Shown here one piece after another: positions 25,974-40,000 of a stretch of DNA of 64,000 bases. The translations under genes and the position numbers were made by a program. Every line of letters starts with the position of its first letter. Within the stretch, counting starts at the first letter, position 1. The notes beneath the pieces were generated by a model. The model made no database searches. It saw only the letters and a program-made list of their open reading frames with translations, and was not told where the DNA came from. This stretch comes from Granulosicoccus sp965214025 (GTDB lineage: Bacteria; Pseudomonadota; Gammaproteobacteria; Granulosicoccales; Granulosicoccaceae), in NCBI GenBank assembly GCA_965214025.1, contig CBDCAW010000034.1, positions 1-64,000 on the forward strand. Direction: 5' to 3'.

Positions 25974-26582
25974 ATGAATCATCTTGTTTCACGTTCCTTT
26001 CTCACACCCCTCGCAGCCGTGAGCCTGTCTCTCGGCGCAGCCCTTCCGGCAGTTGCCGACATGGCGCTGGATCCGGCACGCTCATCAGTCTCTCTGATTT
26101 CCGTAAAGGTGCCCGCCGGCGGCAAGAGCAGCGTCAGCGAGCGCCACAGCTTCGGGCAGATCGCAGGTCAGGTCGATGCCGACGGCAATGCCGCGGTTAC
26201 CATTCCACTGGACAGCATCGACACAGGTATCGACATCCGCAATGAGCGCATGGCCGAGTACCTGTTCGAAACCGATACCTATCCCGATGCCACCATCGAG
26301 GCTGCCGTGCCCGCCGATGCTCTCGGAGAGGGATCGCACCTGATCGACCTTGACGCAACTCTCGACCTGCACGGCAAACAACAGACTCTCAAGATTCCCG
26401 CACTGGTCGATGTCGATGGCCAGACCGTGGTCGTGAATTCTACCGAGCCTGTCATGATCGACGCGGCCGACTACGATCTCGTCGGTGGTATCGGCAAGCT
26501 GACGGAACTGGCCGAACTCATGCTCATCCCGACGGCGGTACCGGTATCGTTCACCCTGACCTTCACTCAATCAGATAGTTGA
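25974..26582 (+). CDS. Periplasmic YceI-family lipid-binding protein
   Basis: A 202-residue protein with a signal peptide (SFLTPLAAVSLSLGAALPAVAD). The mature part fits the YceI lipocalin-like barrel: LDPARSSVSLISVK, SFGQIAGQVDADGNAAVTIPLDSIDTGIDIRNERM, DTYPDATIEA and the DYDLVGGIGKLTEL end. YceI proteins bind isoprenoid or fatty-acyl molecules in the periplasm. The ATG at 25974 is preceded by AAGAGA. Convergent with the PepSY-TM gene, which it meets at 26599. Confidence 0.85.
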   Translation: MNHLVSRSFLTPLAAVSLSLGAALPAVADMALDPARSSVSLISVKVPAGGKSSVSERHSFGQIAGQVDADGNAAVTIPLDSIDTGIDIRNERMAEYLFETDTYPDATIEAAVPADALGEGSHLIDLDATLDLHGKQQTLKIPALVDVDGQTVVVNSTEPVMIDAADYDLVGGIGKLTELAELMLIPTAVPVSFTLTFTQSDS

Positions 26583-26598
26583 TCGCTCGAACTTGCCA

Positions 26599-28020
26599 TC
26601 AGGTGAACACACGTTTGAAGGCCGGCACCCTGGACAACACGGCATAGTCGAGCATCATCACCGCAAGCAAGGTCAGGCCGGCGAGCGGAAAGAACAGGGA
26701 AATGGCAAGCCCGGTGACTACTGCGCCCTGCCATAGTGGCATGTTCGCAGGCATCGGAGGTGCCACCAGCCGTCCGGCTCCCAGCGGACGGCGCTTCCAC
26801 CACATCACCGTTCCGCTCACGCACAGGAACATCACCGACAGGCAGAACATCGTGTTCAAGGCGATGTTCCAGATACCGAGAGTGCCCATGTGGAAACCGA
26901 TTCCAGCTGCCATGGCCATGCCGTAGATCGAATAGTCGGCAAAGGCGATATCGGCGAGCACGTTGCCGCTGTATTGATCGATATGCACCGTGCGGTCGGT
27001 GGTCGCCGCGGTACTGTCGGAACTCATCGAGTCGCGTGAGATCGTCCATACGCCCGTCTCGCCTTCCGGCAGGTTGAGCTGGAATCTCTGATCGAAACCA
27101 AGCGTGCGAGCGAAAGCTGACACGCTGTCGATGTTAACCGGCCCCTTGTCCGCCAAGCCTGCCACACCGGCATCTGAACCGGAGGCCGGCATCGGCGTCT
27201 GCTCCAACGGCCAGGGTACCTGCTTCGTACCTCCATGATTCATGCTTTCGTGCGTCTTGTCCGACAGGGGAGCATCGTATTTCTCCGCAGGAAAGGAGTT
27301 CCAGGCCTGCATCAGCATGCCACCCCAGACGCCGGCCCATGACAGGCCTGAGATCAGGAATACGAACAGCAACATCGATACCCAGGCACCGACGCTGACA
27401 TGTAGCGTTTTCCAGAGCTCCCGGCCCTTGGCAGCCACGTTGGGAATCAGAGCGGCGGCCACACTTCTGTCTCTGGGCCACCAGAGGTATAGACCGGTGG
27501 CGATCAGCACGATGGCCAATGAGGCCGCGATCTCGATCAAGCGATCCCCGGTGGTGCCGAGCAGCAGAGTGCCATGCAGATCGTTGAAGAACGCATACCA
27601 GCTGTTCTCACGCGAAGACTCACCGAGCACCGCAGCCGTGTACGGGTCGACAGCCACCACGCGAGTTTCCTCGGCAGTCTTCATACCGAAGATCGCTGCC
27701 TGGTCCGGTGCCAGCGGGGCAATGTACTGCACCAGCTCGCCATCGGGAACAGTGCTGCTCGCAGCCGCTGCCTGCTCGGACACCGGTACCGATTTGCCCT
27801 GAGGCGCGACCGCTATGCGCTCGCCGTCCCGGCCGTCGATCACGTTGGTCCACAACATGGCCAATCCACTGACGGCAAGGATCAGCAGAAACGGTATGAC
27901 ATAGAGCCCGGCGTAGAAGTGCCATCGCCAAGCGGCCAGGTAAAGCTTGTTGCGGGGGGTGTCATCGGAAGATGCGGTCGACGCATCATCCCGATCGAAA
28001 GATGGACTGATTGAACTCAT
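26599..28020 (-). CDS. PepSY-associated transmembrane protein (PiuB-like)
   Basis: A 473-residue inner-membrane protein with four main helices: WRWHFYAGLYVIPFLLILAVSGLAML (with the family's HFYAGL motif), IAASLAIVLIATGLYLWWPR, VGAWVSMLLFVFLISGLSWAGVWGG and the C-terminal pairs near MFCLSVMFLCVSGTVMWWKRR. PepSY-type loops lie between them (YTAAVLGE...FNDLHGTLLLG; IDQYSGNVLADIAFADYS). These proteins accompany siderophore or copper systems and may act as periplasm-facing reductases. The gene downstream of it on the genome map, starting at 28554, is on the same strand and probably transcribed first. Confidence 0.85.
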   Translation of the reverse strand: MSSISPSFDRDDASTASSDDTPRNKLYLAAWRWHFYAGLYVIPFLLILAVSGLAMLWTNVIDGRDGERIAVAPQGKSVPVSEQAAAASSTVPDGELVQYIAPLAPDQAAIFGMKTAEETRVVAVDPYTAAVLGESSRENSWYAFFNDLHGTLLLGTTGDRLIEIAASLAIVLIATGLYLWWPRDRSVAAALIPNVAAKGRELWKTLHVSVGAWVSMLLFVFLISGLSWAGVWGGMLMQAWNSFPAEKYDAPLSDKTHESMNHGGTKQVPWPLEQTPMPASGSDAGVAGLADKGPVNIDSVSAFARTLGFDQRFQLNLPEGETGVWTISRDSMSSDSTAATTDRTVHIDQYSGNVLADIAFADYSIYGMAMAAGIGFHMGTLGIWNIALNTMFCLSVMFLCVSGTVMWWKRRPLGAGRLVAPPMPANMPLWQGAVVTGLAISLFFPLAGLTLLAVMMLDYAVLSRVPAFKRVFT

Positions 28021-28155
28021 GACAGGCGTTCTCGGGTCTAAAAGGGTTTTGTGCGAACACGACATCATCGGCCAGGGCAGCGATGCCACCGGCTCAGATC
28101 ATCCGCGCACACGAATCAGGTAGGTTTTCACGGCACTCGCGCAGACGCGCAAGCT

Positions 28156-28554
28156 TTACACGCGCGGTGGACCGCGACTGGAGACGGCCGAACCGGGGAG
28201 GCGTGGCAAGGGTAAAGGGAGGACGTCCGGTGCAGAGGTACGCACCGATGAGAATTGCGGATAATCTGCCCGTGACCAGGCACGGTTCAACACAGCGACG
28301 TCCTGATCCGTAAGCACGCAATGCGGAGCCACCCATTCTTCGGTAACGTCCTCCACGACCTCGCCATCGGGTGCCATCGTTACCCGCAACAACTGGCTAC
28401 CGGTGCAAATGAGCACGGTACGATAACCATCGCCGAACAAGGTGGCCGTGGCCATCGATACTTTGGGCAACACCACCGCCGTTGCCAACGTCAGAACGAC
28501 AACCAGCCGCAACGAGGCGGCAATGGATCTACGTCTGAGGGTCAGGCGGTTCAT
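28156..28554 (-). CDS. Exported protein, DUF2946-like
   Basis: A 132-residue protein with an N-terminal helix/signal (SLRLVVVLTLATAVVLPKVSMA). The mature part has TVLICTGSQLLRVTMAPDGEVVED and WVAPHCVLTD, which resembles DUF2946 proteins (ICTGxGxxxVxLDxxG...HCPxC), often found in copper- or iron-related clusters. The second Cys of the HCxxC motif is missing here. It precedes the PepSY-TM gene by 135 bp on the same strand. Confidence 0.6.
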   Translation of the reverse strand: MNRLTLRRRSIAASLRLVVVLTLATAVVLPKVSMATATLFGDGYRTVLICTGSQLLRVTMAPDGEVVEDVTEEWVAPHCVLTDQDVAVLNRAWSRADYPQFSSVRTSAPDVLPLPLPRLPGSAVSSRGPPRV

Positions 28555-28820
28555 GGAAAGATTGTACCCACACGTCTCGGTTTTTGCATATGGCAATCCG
28601 GGTACGCCAGACTGGCAGACTCCCACGGTGTGGCTCGTGACGCCGCATCGATGACGTGGTTCCGTCGTTACGTGGCCCTGTTGTCAGCACTGGTAATATC
28701 TGCGCATGACTGTGACTTGGCGGGTTAAGGCCTATCTTCTCATCCGGCGCGGACGGCGCTGTGACTCGCATGAGCCGTGCAAACAACTCTCCAACTCTTA
28801 CTCTCAATCAAGGAATACCC

Positions 28821-29147
28821 ATGAACAAGTACAAGAACCTTGCCTTAGCCGTGTGCACCTCGATGGCGTTGCTCAGCGGCTGTGCTTTCCTGGAAGACTC
28901 TACCGAATCAGTCGGCGACTCTGTCGAAGATGTCACGGACAGCGGCTTCTGGGATCAATCAGAAGGCAAATGGAAGCAGCTCTCCGGATCCGCGCGGGAA
29001 CGCTGGGGCGAGCTTTCGGGTGATGAGGTGATGGAAACCGAAGGCAACCGGGATCAGCTGGTGGGCGTGATCCAGGAGAAGTACGGCATCGTGAAATCCG
29101 AGGCCGAGAAACAGGTCGATGAATGGGCGGATTCATTCTCCAACTGA
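28821..29147 (+). CDS. CsbD-domain lipoprotein
   Basis: A 108-residue lipoprotein: signal LALAVCTSMALLSGC gives a lipobox LLSGC at about residue 21. The C-terminal half (EGKWKQLSGSARERWGELSGDEVMETEGNRDQLVGVIQEKYG) is a CsbD-like stress domain. The ATG at 28821 follows AAGGA at good spacing. CsbD proteins are small general-stress proteins of unknown biochemical role; the lipidated form would sit in the envelope. Confidence 0.82.
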   Translation: MNKYKNLALAVCTSMALLSGCAFLEDSTESVGDSVEDVTDSGFWDQSEGKWKQLSGSARERWGELSGDEVMETEGNRDQLVGVIQEKYGIVKSEAEKQVDEWADSFSN

Positions 29148-29246
29148 GCCATCGGCTCAGCTAGCTGACAGTCGTTACCGTGCTCGCGTCGCTCTCGAGC
29201 GATCGGCGATCGGCTACTGAACAGTGCCCTCGATCAGCAGCAGTTT

Positions 29247-30383
29247 TCAGCTGCAGCTTTCGAGGGAGTTCGGGCACTCCACCTGCGTACCATCTATCCA
29301 ACCCTGCAATATTACATCTTCGTCATCGTCCAGTCTGATCTCCACCATCGATGAATCTTCTGCGGCGGCCCGTATTTCCATCGAGCTGCCATCGCTCGCA
29401 GTGATACTCAGATTCCCGGTCTGCCACTGGGAGTCGGTCAGCCGCGCCGATTGCCCGACCTTACGAAGACTCGCCTCATCGAGTGCCGTTTCGAGCCCGA
29501 ACGGTGCTGTCAGCGCGGTAGCGTCGGCGACGAGTGACGTGTAGCTGTCAAAGCCATCGAAATCGGTCAGTTCGCTCGGACCGTTGTGAGTCAACGTCAT
29601 GTCAACCAGCTCCAGCGCTTCACCGCCGGCATCACGCATGCGGTAGTCGGTTCTCGTCCAGGACAGCGTGGGTGTATCGTCTGTGAGTGACTGCACCCAG
29701 GAACGCTTGCCGTCGATCGTGAATTCACCGCCATCGGCGTAGCGTGCTGAAAAATCGTGGAAAGCAGCCGTACGGGTTTCGAACGCACCTTCTGCACGAT
29801 AGGTGCCGTCGTAGGTATCGGCCCCGGCTACGCACTTATCAGCATCGAATTCGATCGGAGTGCCGGGACCCGAATAGTCGTACAGCATCAGGGTAAGTGA
29901 ACCACCCGCATCACAGCGGTAGCTCTGCTGCAGACCGCCTTCGAACTGATCTTCGGACATCAACGTCAGCCTGCGGTCGCCCGGGGTATCACCAACCACA
30001 GACTCCCCTCCACTCTTGGCATTGGCCAATCCCACAAGCTCGAAACCAAGCTCTGCAACTCGCGCCGCATCCCGTTCCAGTGCCTCCACGCTGGCTGCTT
30101 CGACCATCGTGCGGAGAATATCGTCGTAGCTTTCGGCGTCTATACCTGCAGCCGTGCCGGGATCGACACGAAGATCGAGATTCGTAGAGTTTGGCGATGT
30201 CTCGCTATCGGTACCTGATGCGGTAGGCAGGCCGTTGGTCGCATCGTCATTCGATGAGATGGGAGTTTCGGGCGTACCCGACACCGTGTTGGAGGAAATG
30301 CCATCGCTCGATCCGCCACAGCCACTGAGGCCGGCAAGGTAGATGATCACGATGGTGGAACCTGCAATGCGTCGGGTGTTCAT
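29247..30383 (-). CDS. Putative lipoprotein of unknown function
   Basis: A 378-residue protein from the ATG at 30383. The leader STIVIIYLAGLSGCGGSS has a lipobox (AGLSGC), followed by a Ser/Asn/Thr-rich linker to about residue 75. The rest contains repeated beta-rich motifs (GGSLTLMLYDYSG, GTYRAEGAFETR, GGEFTIDGKRSWVQSL, WQTGNLSITASDGSSMEIR). The C-terminus has two cysteines (VECPNSLESCS). I do not recognise a domain. Length and composition fit an outer-membrane lipoprotein. Confidence 0.7.
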   Translation of the reverse strand: MNTRRIAGSTIVIIYLAGLSGCGGSSDGISSNTVSGTPETPISSNDDATNGLPTASGTDSETSPNSTNLDLRVDPGTAAGIDAESYDDILRTMVEAASVEALERDAARVAELGFELVGLANAKSGGESVVGDTPGDRRLTLMSEDQFEGGLQQSYRCDAGGSLTLMLYDYSGPGTPIEFDADKCVAGADTYDGTYRAEGAFETRTAAFHDFSARYADGGEFTIDGKRSWVQSLTDDTPTLSWTRTDYRMRDAGGEALELVDMTLTHNGPSELTDFDGFDSYTSLVADATALTAPFGLETALDEASLRKVGQSARLTDSQWQTGNLSITASDGSSMEIRAAAEDSSMVEIRLDDDEDVILQGWIDGTQVECPNSLESCS

Positions 30384-30652
30384 GGAAGGCAGCAATGTTC
30401 GGTGGCAGCCCTGAGGATCAAGGGTGCGAGATTGTGCAGCCATTGACAAATTTCGAACAGGGTAATTTTTAGCCAACCGACGGCGGCACGGATACACGAA
30501 CGACGCCCCCGGGAGCTGGGGAGCCAGGGCGAACCCGGAGGGATGTGCTCATCGGTCAATGCTGGCGCGGAGCAGGGATGGCAGAGTCTGGGTGCCAATC
30601 GACGACAGGCGCTGAGCGCTTAGCGGTCGGGTACCCGGCCAGCAGAATCAGA

Positions 30653-31186
30653 TCACGACTGATGCTTGCCGAACACGACAGTCCAGTATCGCTTGTACTT
30701 CGAGTTCGGATTACTGATGCAGGCAGCCCCCATCTCGTCAAAGGTGCTGTTCATGATATTCCGGCAGTGGCCGGCGCTCTTTACCGAAGCAGCATGTGCG
30801 TCCGAAACCACACCACGTCCTGCTGCGATGTTCTCGCCGACGGCACGGTATGCATAACCCAAGGCCCTGACCCGGTTGGCTGAGGTCCGGCCATCAGATC
30901 CGGTATGACTGAAGAAGTTGTTGTAGGCCATGTCTTTCGAATGGTTCCTGGCAGCTTCCACGAGACTGTCGTTCCACTTCACCGGAGCTGCCGCCGAATA
31001 CTTGATCGAGCCACAACTCCTGGCACTGGACCGTGTGGCATTGGTTGCCTTGAGCAGGGCTGCCATCACGGCATCCTTGGTACCCGTGCAGCCGGTATCT
31101 GCCTGAACGAACGCCGGGAAGGCCACGGCTGCCACCCACAGGATCGTCACGTACTCGGCCAGCGTCCTGAAAATTTTTGCTTTCAA
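30653..31186 (-). CDS. Secreted CAP/SCP-domain protein
   Basis: A 177-residue exported protein. I choose the TTG at 31186, preceded by AAGGA, because it places the signal peptide (LAEYVTILWVAAVAFPAFVQA) at the N-terminus; an ATG at 31249 is in frame. The CAP domain shows WNDSLVEAARNHSKDMAYNNFFSHTGSDGRT, YRAVGENIAAG, AGHCRNIMNSTFDEMGAAC and YWTVVFGK, so the two histidines and the glutamate are present. Bacterial CAP proteins are secreted and largely of unknown activity. Confidence 0.85.
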   Translation of the reverse strand: MKAKIFRTLAEYVTILWVAAVAFPAFVQADTGCTGTKDAVMAALLKATNATRSSARSCGSIKYSAAAPVKWNDSLVEAARNHSKDMAYNNFFSHTGSDGRTSANRVRALGYAYRAVGENIAAGRGVVSDAHAASVKSAGHCRNIMNSTFDEMGAACISNPNSKYKRYWTVVFGKHQS

Positions 31187-31326
31187 GGAGGTTTCCTTAC
31201 GGTCAGTTGATCGGCGAAGGCTGCCTTGATGCACAACCTCTCGTGACATTCAAAGACTACACAATCAGATCCGGCGATAGATCCAGGTAACTATTACCAG
31301 TTTGTTTCATGTCAAAAATCAGGCAC

Positions 31327-31935
31327 TCAGCCGTCTTTATTCAGCAACGCACTCGACGTAGTTCGCAACACGCCACGAATCGCTGCGGGCTTGGCACCGC
31401 TCACTCTGAGGCTCAACGCCCCGAAGGCGCAGTTCAGCAGAGCATCACGCACCGCCGTTACCCGACGTAGCGGCACGAGTTCCCGCACCGGCGCTTCAAG
31501 CCGGATGGCGATTTCGTCGATGTAGCCAGTCACGCGTTGGTCGATTGCAGGGTCAAGGGCAGCCAGTTCGAACAGGCAGTTCTGAACGAAGCAACCGCTT
31601 CGATCGCCGTCTGGCTGAACGACCGACTCAAGGCAGGCGTGGATACGTGTGCGAGGTGTGCGGCTTCGGGCAATAACGCTATCGAGCCGCTCCAGCGTCT
31701 GCTCACCGTAGCGATCGATGGCGCTCAGAAACAGTGCACGCTTGGAGCCGAAGCAGGAATAGAAACTTGACCGGTTCAACCCCAGTGCCGCTGTCAGGTT
31801 GTCGAGTGATGTCGCCTCGTATCCGTTGCAGCGAAACGCCTCTATTGCCTGCAGTAACGCAGTGTCGGCATCGAACGTTCGCGGGCGGCCTCGTCGGGAA
31901 GAGATGCTCCCAGGCGCATTGGTTGGTCTGGACAT
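31327..31935 (-). CDS. TetR/AcrR-family transcriptional regulator
   Basis: A 202-residue repressor. The N-terminal helix-turn-helix reads RRGRPRTFDADTALLQAIEAFRCNGYEATSLDNLTAALGLNRSSFYSCFGSKRALFLSAIDRYG, a clear TetR domain. The ligand domain has QPDGDRSGCFVQNCLFELAAL, typical of the YxaF/AcrR subgroup that controls reductases and other detoxifying genes. ATGs at 31935 and 31950 are both possible and neither has a good ribosome binding site. The broken reductase fragment lies divergently beside it and may be the remnant of its target. Confidence 0.88.
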   Translation of the reverse strand: MSRPTNAPGSISSRRGRPRTFDADTALLQAIEAFRCNGYEATSLDNLTAALGLNRSSFYSCFGSKRALFLSAIDRYGEQTLERLDSVIARSRTPRTRIHACLESVVQPDGDRSGCFVQNCLFELAALDPAIDQRVTGYIDEIAIRLEAPVRELVPLRRVTAVRDALLNCAFGALSLRVSGAKPAAIRGVLRTTSSALLNKDG

Positions 31936-31964
31936 CGGGAAATCATACACAGTCCGCGTTCCCT

Positions 31965-32327
31965 CAGTGTAGCGGCGCGCCCCGCTTCGTCAGGCATTAT
32001 GTGATCACGGGCTCCGGAATTGCCGTCGTCGTGAGCCACCTCTTGGCAAAGAAGGAACCCTACCGGTTACTGTGGTCAGCGCGGGACCCACGTACCACCT
32101 ATTGTGACGCTCTGGTCGAAGAGATGATCGCCCTATGTCCCCACATGGCCATATGGGATACCACGGTGCGAGGAAAGCCCGATCTTGCCGAGATGTCGGT
32201 AACATTTGCCCGTGCGCTGGGCTGCGAAGCCGTGCTTTGCATTGCCAATCGCGAGCTCACCTTCGAGGTGGTCGATGCCGTCGAGATTGCGGGCATACCA
32301 GCCTTCGGAGCAATCTGGGATTCGTGA
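31965..32327 (+). pseudogene. C-terminal fragment of an FNR-like reductase domain
   Basis: The open frame carries about 110 residues of protein-like sequence: VITGSGIAVVVSHLL, EPYRLLWSARDPRTTYCDALVEEMIA, MAIWDTTVRGKPDLAEM, ALGCEAVLCIANRELTFEVVDAVEIAGIPAFGAIWDS. This matches the NAD-binding end of membrane ferric-reductase-like proteins that finish GIPAFGAIWDS. The FAD and membrane parts are absent and no start codon with a ribosome binding site fits. Upstream sequence in the frame is the antisense of the TetR gene. A truncated remnant is the simplest reading. No gene was found from 32328 to 32577. Confidence 0.6.
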
Positions 32328-32577
32328 ACGGAATGAGATCGAACGTCATCTCAAGCACATACGATCAGACCGAAAGGAGATACCGCCCGAGATCGGCTCA
32401 GGCATGACGGAAGATTCCGACACGTTCCTTTCGAAAATCGACCCCTGATACGCGCACTTCACCTTCACGCGGCATTCGGCATACTCAGGCATGATGAGCG
32501 ATGCCATCACCATGGCGTCCGGGTTCGATTAGTTACTCAAGTCGTCAAACGAGCATGGTTGCAGTATTGGAAAGCCC

Positions 32578-32597
32578 CGCCGGTCATGAGACCGGCG
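32578..32597 (-). terminator. Terminator-like hairpin after rpoC
   Basis: CGCCGGTC (32578-32585) and GACCGGCG (32590-32597) form a perfect 8-bp stem with an ATGA loop, 11 bp past the rpoC stop. On the minus strand it is followed by GGGGCTTTCC, a weak T-tract. It is the likely end of the rpoBC operon. Confidence 0.6.
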
Positions 32598-32608
32598 AGG
32601 TCAGAAAA

Positions 32609-36907
<4,299 letters not shown>

Positions 36908-37036
36908 CGTTCATTCCCCGTCATTGGACGAACCGTCGTTCGTCGCAGAAATTAGATGTCGATCGGTGCGGACATCCGTGCCCGCCCACCCCACGAAGGA
37001 GCTTCCCTGATCGACTGATTGAGCAGTGCCGGATGA

Positions 37037-40000
37037 TCAGTCCGACTCGAGCTCTATGTTGATACCCAACGACCTGATCTCCTTCAGCAACACGTTGAAG
37101 GATTCGGGCATGCCGGCATCCATGCGGTGATCACCGTCGACGATGTTCTTGTACATCGTGTTTCGACCCTTCACATCGTCCGACTTCACCGTCAGCATCT
37201 CGCGCAAGGTATACGCCGCACCGTAGGCCTCCAGTGCCCACACTTCCATCTCACCGAATCGCTGCCCACCGAATTGGGCCTTGCCACCCAGCGGCTGCTG
37301 GGTCACGAGGCTGTACGGGCCGGTCGAACGCGCGTGCATCTTGTCATCGACCAGATGGTTCAGCTTCAGCATGTGCATGTACCCCACCGACACCGCCCGC
37401 TCGAAGGCCTCACCGGTACGGCCGTCGTATAGCTGCGCCTGACCGGATTCCGGCAGATCCGCCAGTGCCAGCATCTCGCGGATTTCCGGCTCGGTGGCCC
37501 CGTCGAAAACCGGCGTGGCCATCGGTACGCCGCGAGTGAGGTTCTGCGCCAGCTCGGTGATCTCCACATCCGTGAGGCTGTCGATATCGACGTGCTGAGT
37601 GCCACCCTTGTGGTTATAGATCTTGCCGAGGAACCCGCGCAGATCAGCCACTGCCTTCTGTGCCTGGATCATCCGGTTGATCTTTGCCCCAAGGCCCTTC
37701 GCAGCCCAACCCAGGTGCATCTCCAGCACCTGCCCGACGTTCATGCGCGAAGGCACGCCCAACGGGTTCAGACAGATGTCCACCGGCGCCCCGTCTTCCG
37801 AGTAGGGCATGTCTTCGGTGGGGACGATCATCGAGATGACCCCCTTGTTACCGTGACGACCAGCCATCTTGTCACCCGGCTGCAGACGGCGCTTGACTGC
37901 CAGGTATACCTTGACCATCTTGAGCACGCCCGGTGCAAGATCGTCACCCGAGGTGATCTTCTCCTTCTGCTCAAGGAAACGCTGCTCGAAGGCCTCACGT
38001 TGATCCGACATCTGCTGACTCATGCGCTCGAGCTGCACGTTCAGGTCTTCGTCTGCCATCGAGATCTGAAACCGCTGCTCGTTATCGAGACCACGCATAT
38101 AGTCAGCCGTGATCACCGTACCCTTGCTCAGGCCGTTCGGCCCCTTGTCGGCTTCCTGGCCGGTCAGCATGCGATCGATACGAGCATGCACATCACCCTC
38201 GATGATGCGCATCTCATCATCGATATCTTTCCTGACCTGTTTCAGCTCCTCACGTTCGATCTGCTGCGCACGAAGATCCTTGTCGACGCCATCACGGGTG
38301 AACACGCGTACATCGATGACGGTGCCGTCCATACCCGGTGGTACACGCAGGCTGGTGTCTTTCACGTCAGATGCCTTTTCACCGAAGATCGCCCTGAGAA
38401 GCTTCTCTTCCGGTGTGAGCTGGGTTTCACCCTTGGGCGTGACCTTGCCAACCAGAATATCGCTCGGATTGACCTCGGCTCCGACGTAGACGATGCCGGA
38501 TTCATCAAGCTTCGACAGCAGGCCTTCGCTGACGTTCGGGATATCCGCGGTGATGTCCTCCGGCCCCAGCTTGGTATCGCGAGCCACGCAGGTGAGCTCT
38601 TCGATGTGAATGGTGGTGAAGCGATCTTCCTGTACCACACGCTCCGATATCAGGATCGAATCCTCGAAGTTATAGCCATTCCAGGGCATGAAGGCGACGA
38701 GCATGTTCTGACCCAGTGCCAGCTCGCCCATGTCGGTGGACGGGCCATCCGCCAGGACATCGCCACGCTCGATGGCATCGCCGACATTCACCAGCGGACG
38801 CTGATTCATGCAGGTGTTCTGGTTGGAACGGGTGTACTTCGTGAGGGTATAGATATCCACGCCACCGGCGTCGCCTTGCGCTTCCTCGTCGTGCACGCGC
38901 ACCACGATACGGCCTGCATCGACCGAATCCACCACGCCACCACGCTTCGAGACCACGGCCGAACCGGAGTCGACCGCGACGATGCGTTCGATACCGGTAC
39001 CCACCAGCGGCTTCTCGGCGCGCAACGTCGGAACGGCCTGGCGCTGCATGTTCGAGCCCATGAGCGCGCGGTTGGCATCGTCGTGTTCCAGGAACGGGAT
39101 CAATGCCGCGGCGACCGATACGATCTGCTTGGGCGAGACGTCCATGAATTGAATCTTGTCAGGCGTTGCCAGGGTGAACTCGTTGGCCGCACGCACCGGC
39201 ACCAACTCACCGGTGATGCTCAGGTCTTCAGCCAGCGCAGCGTTCGCATGAGCGATGACATAGTTGCCTTCCTCGATTGCCGACAGGTAGACGATCTCTT
39301 CGGTGGCCTTTCCATCGACTACCTTACGGTAAGGCGTTTCGAGAAAACCGAAGTGATTGGTACGTGCATACACAGCCAGCGAATTGATCAGACCGATGTT
39401 CGGACCTTCCGGCGTCTCGATCGGGCAAACCCGGCCATAGTGCGTCGGATGCACATCGCGCACTTCGAAACCGGCACGCTCGCGCGTCAGGCCACCGGGC
39501 CCGAGTGCCGAGATGCGTCGCTTGTGCGTGACTTCCGACAGCGGGTTGTTCTGATCCATGAACTGGGAGAGCTGGCTGGAACCGAAGAACTCCTTGACCG
39601 CTGCCGCCACCGGCTTGGCGTTGATGATGTCTTGCGGCATGAGACCTTCGGACTCGACCATTCCCAATCGTTCGCGTACCGCTCGCTCGACGCGCACCAG
39701 GCCAACGCGAAAAACGTTCTCGGCCATCTCGCCGACACTGCGGATACGACGGTTGCCCAGGTGATCGATATCATCCACCACACCGTTGCCGTTGCGGATG
39801 TCGATCATCACCTTCATGACATCGAGGATGTCTTCCTTGTCGAGCGTACCCGAGCCTTCGGTGGATTCGCGCAGCAAGCGCCGGTTGAACTTCATGCGCC
39901 CCACCGGCGACAGATCGTAACGATCCGGTTCGAAGAACAGGTTGTTGAACAGGTTCTGCGCGGCTTCCTTGGTCGGTGGCTCGCCTGGGCGCATCATGCG

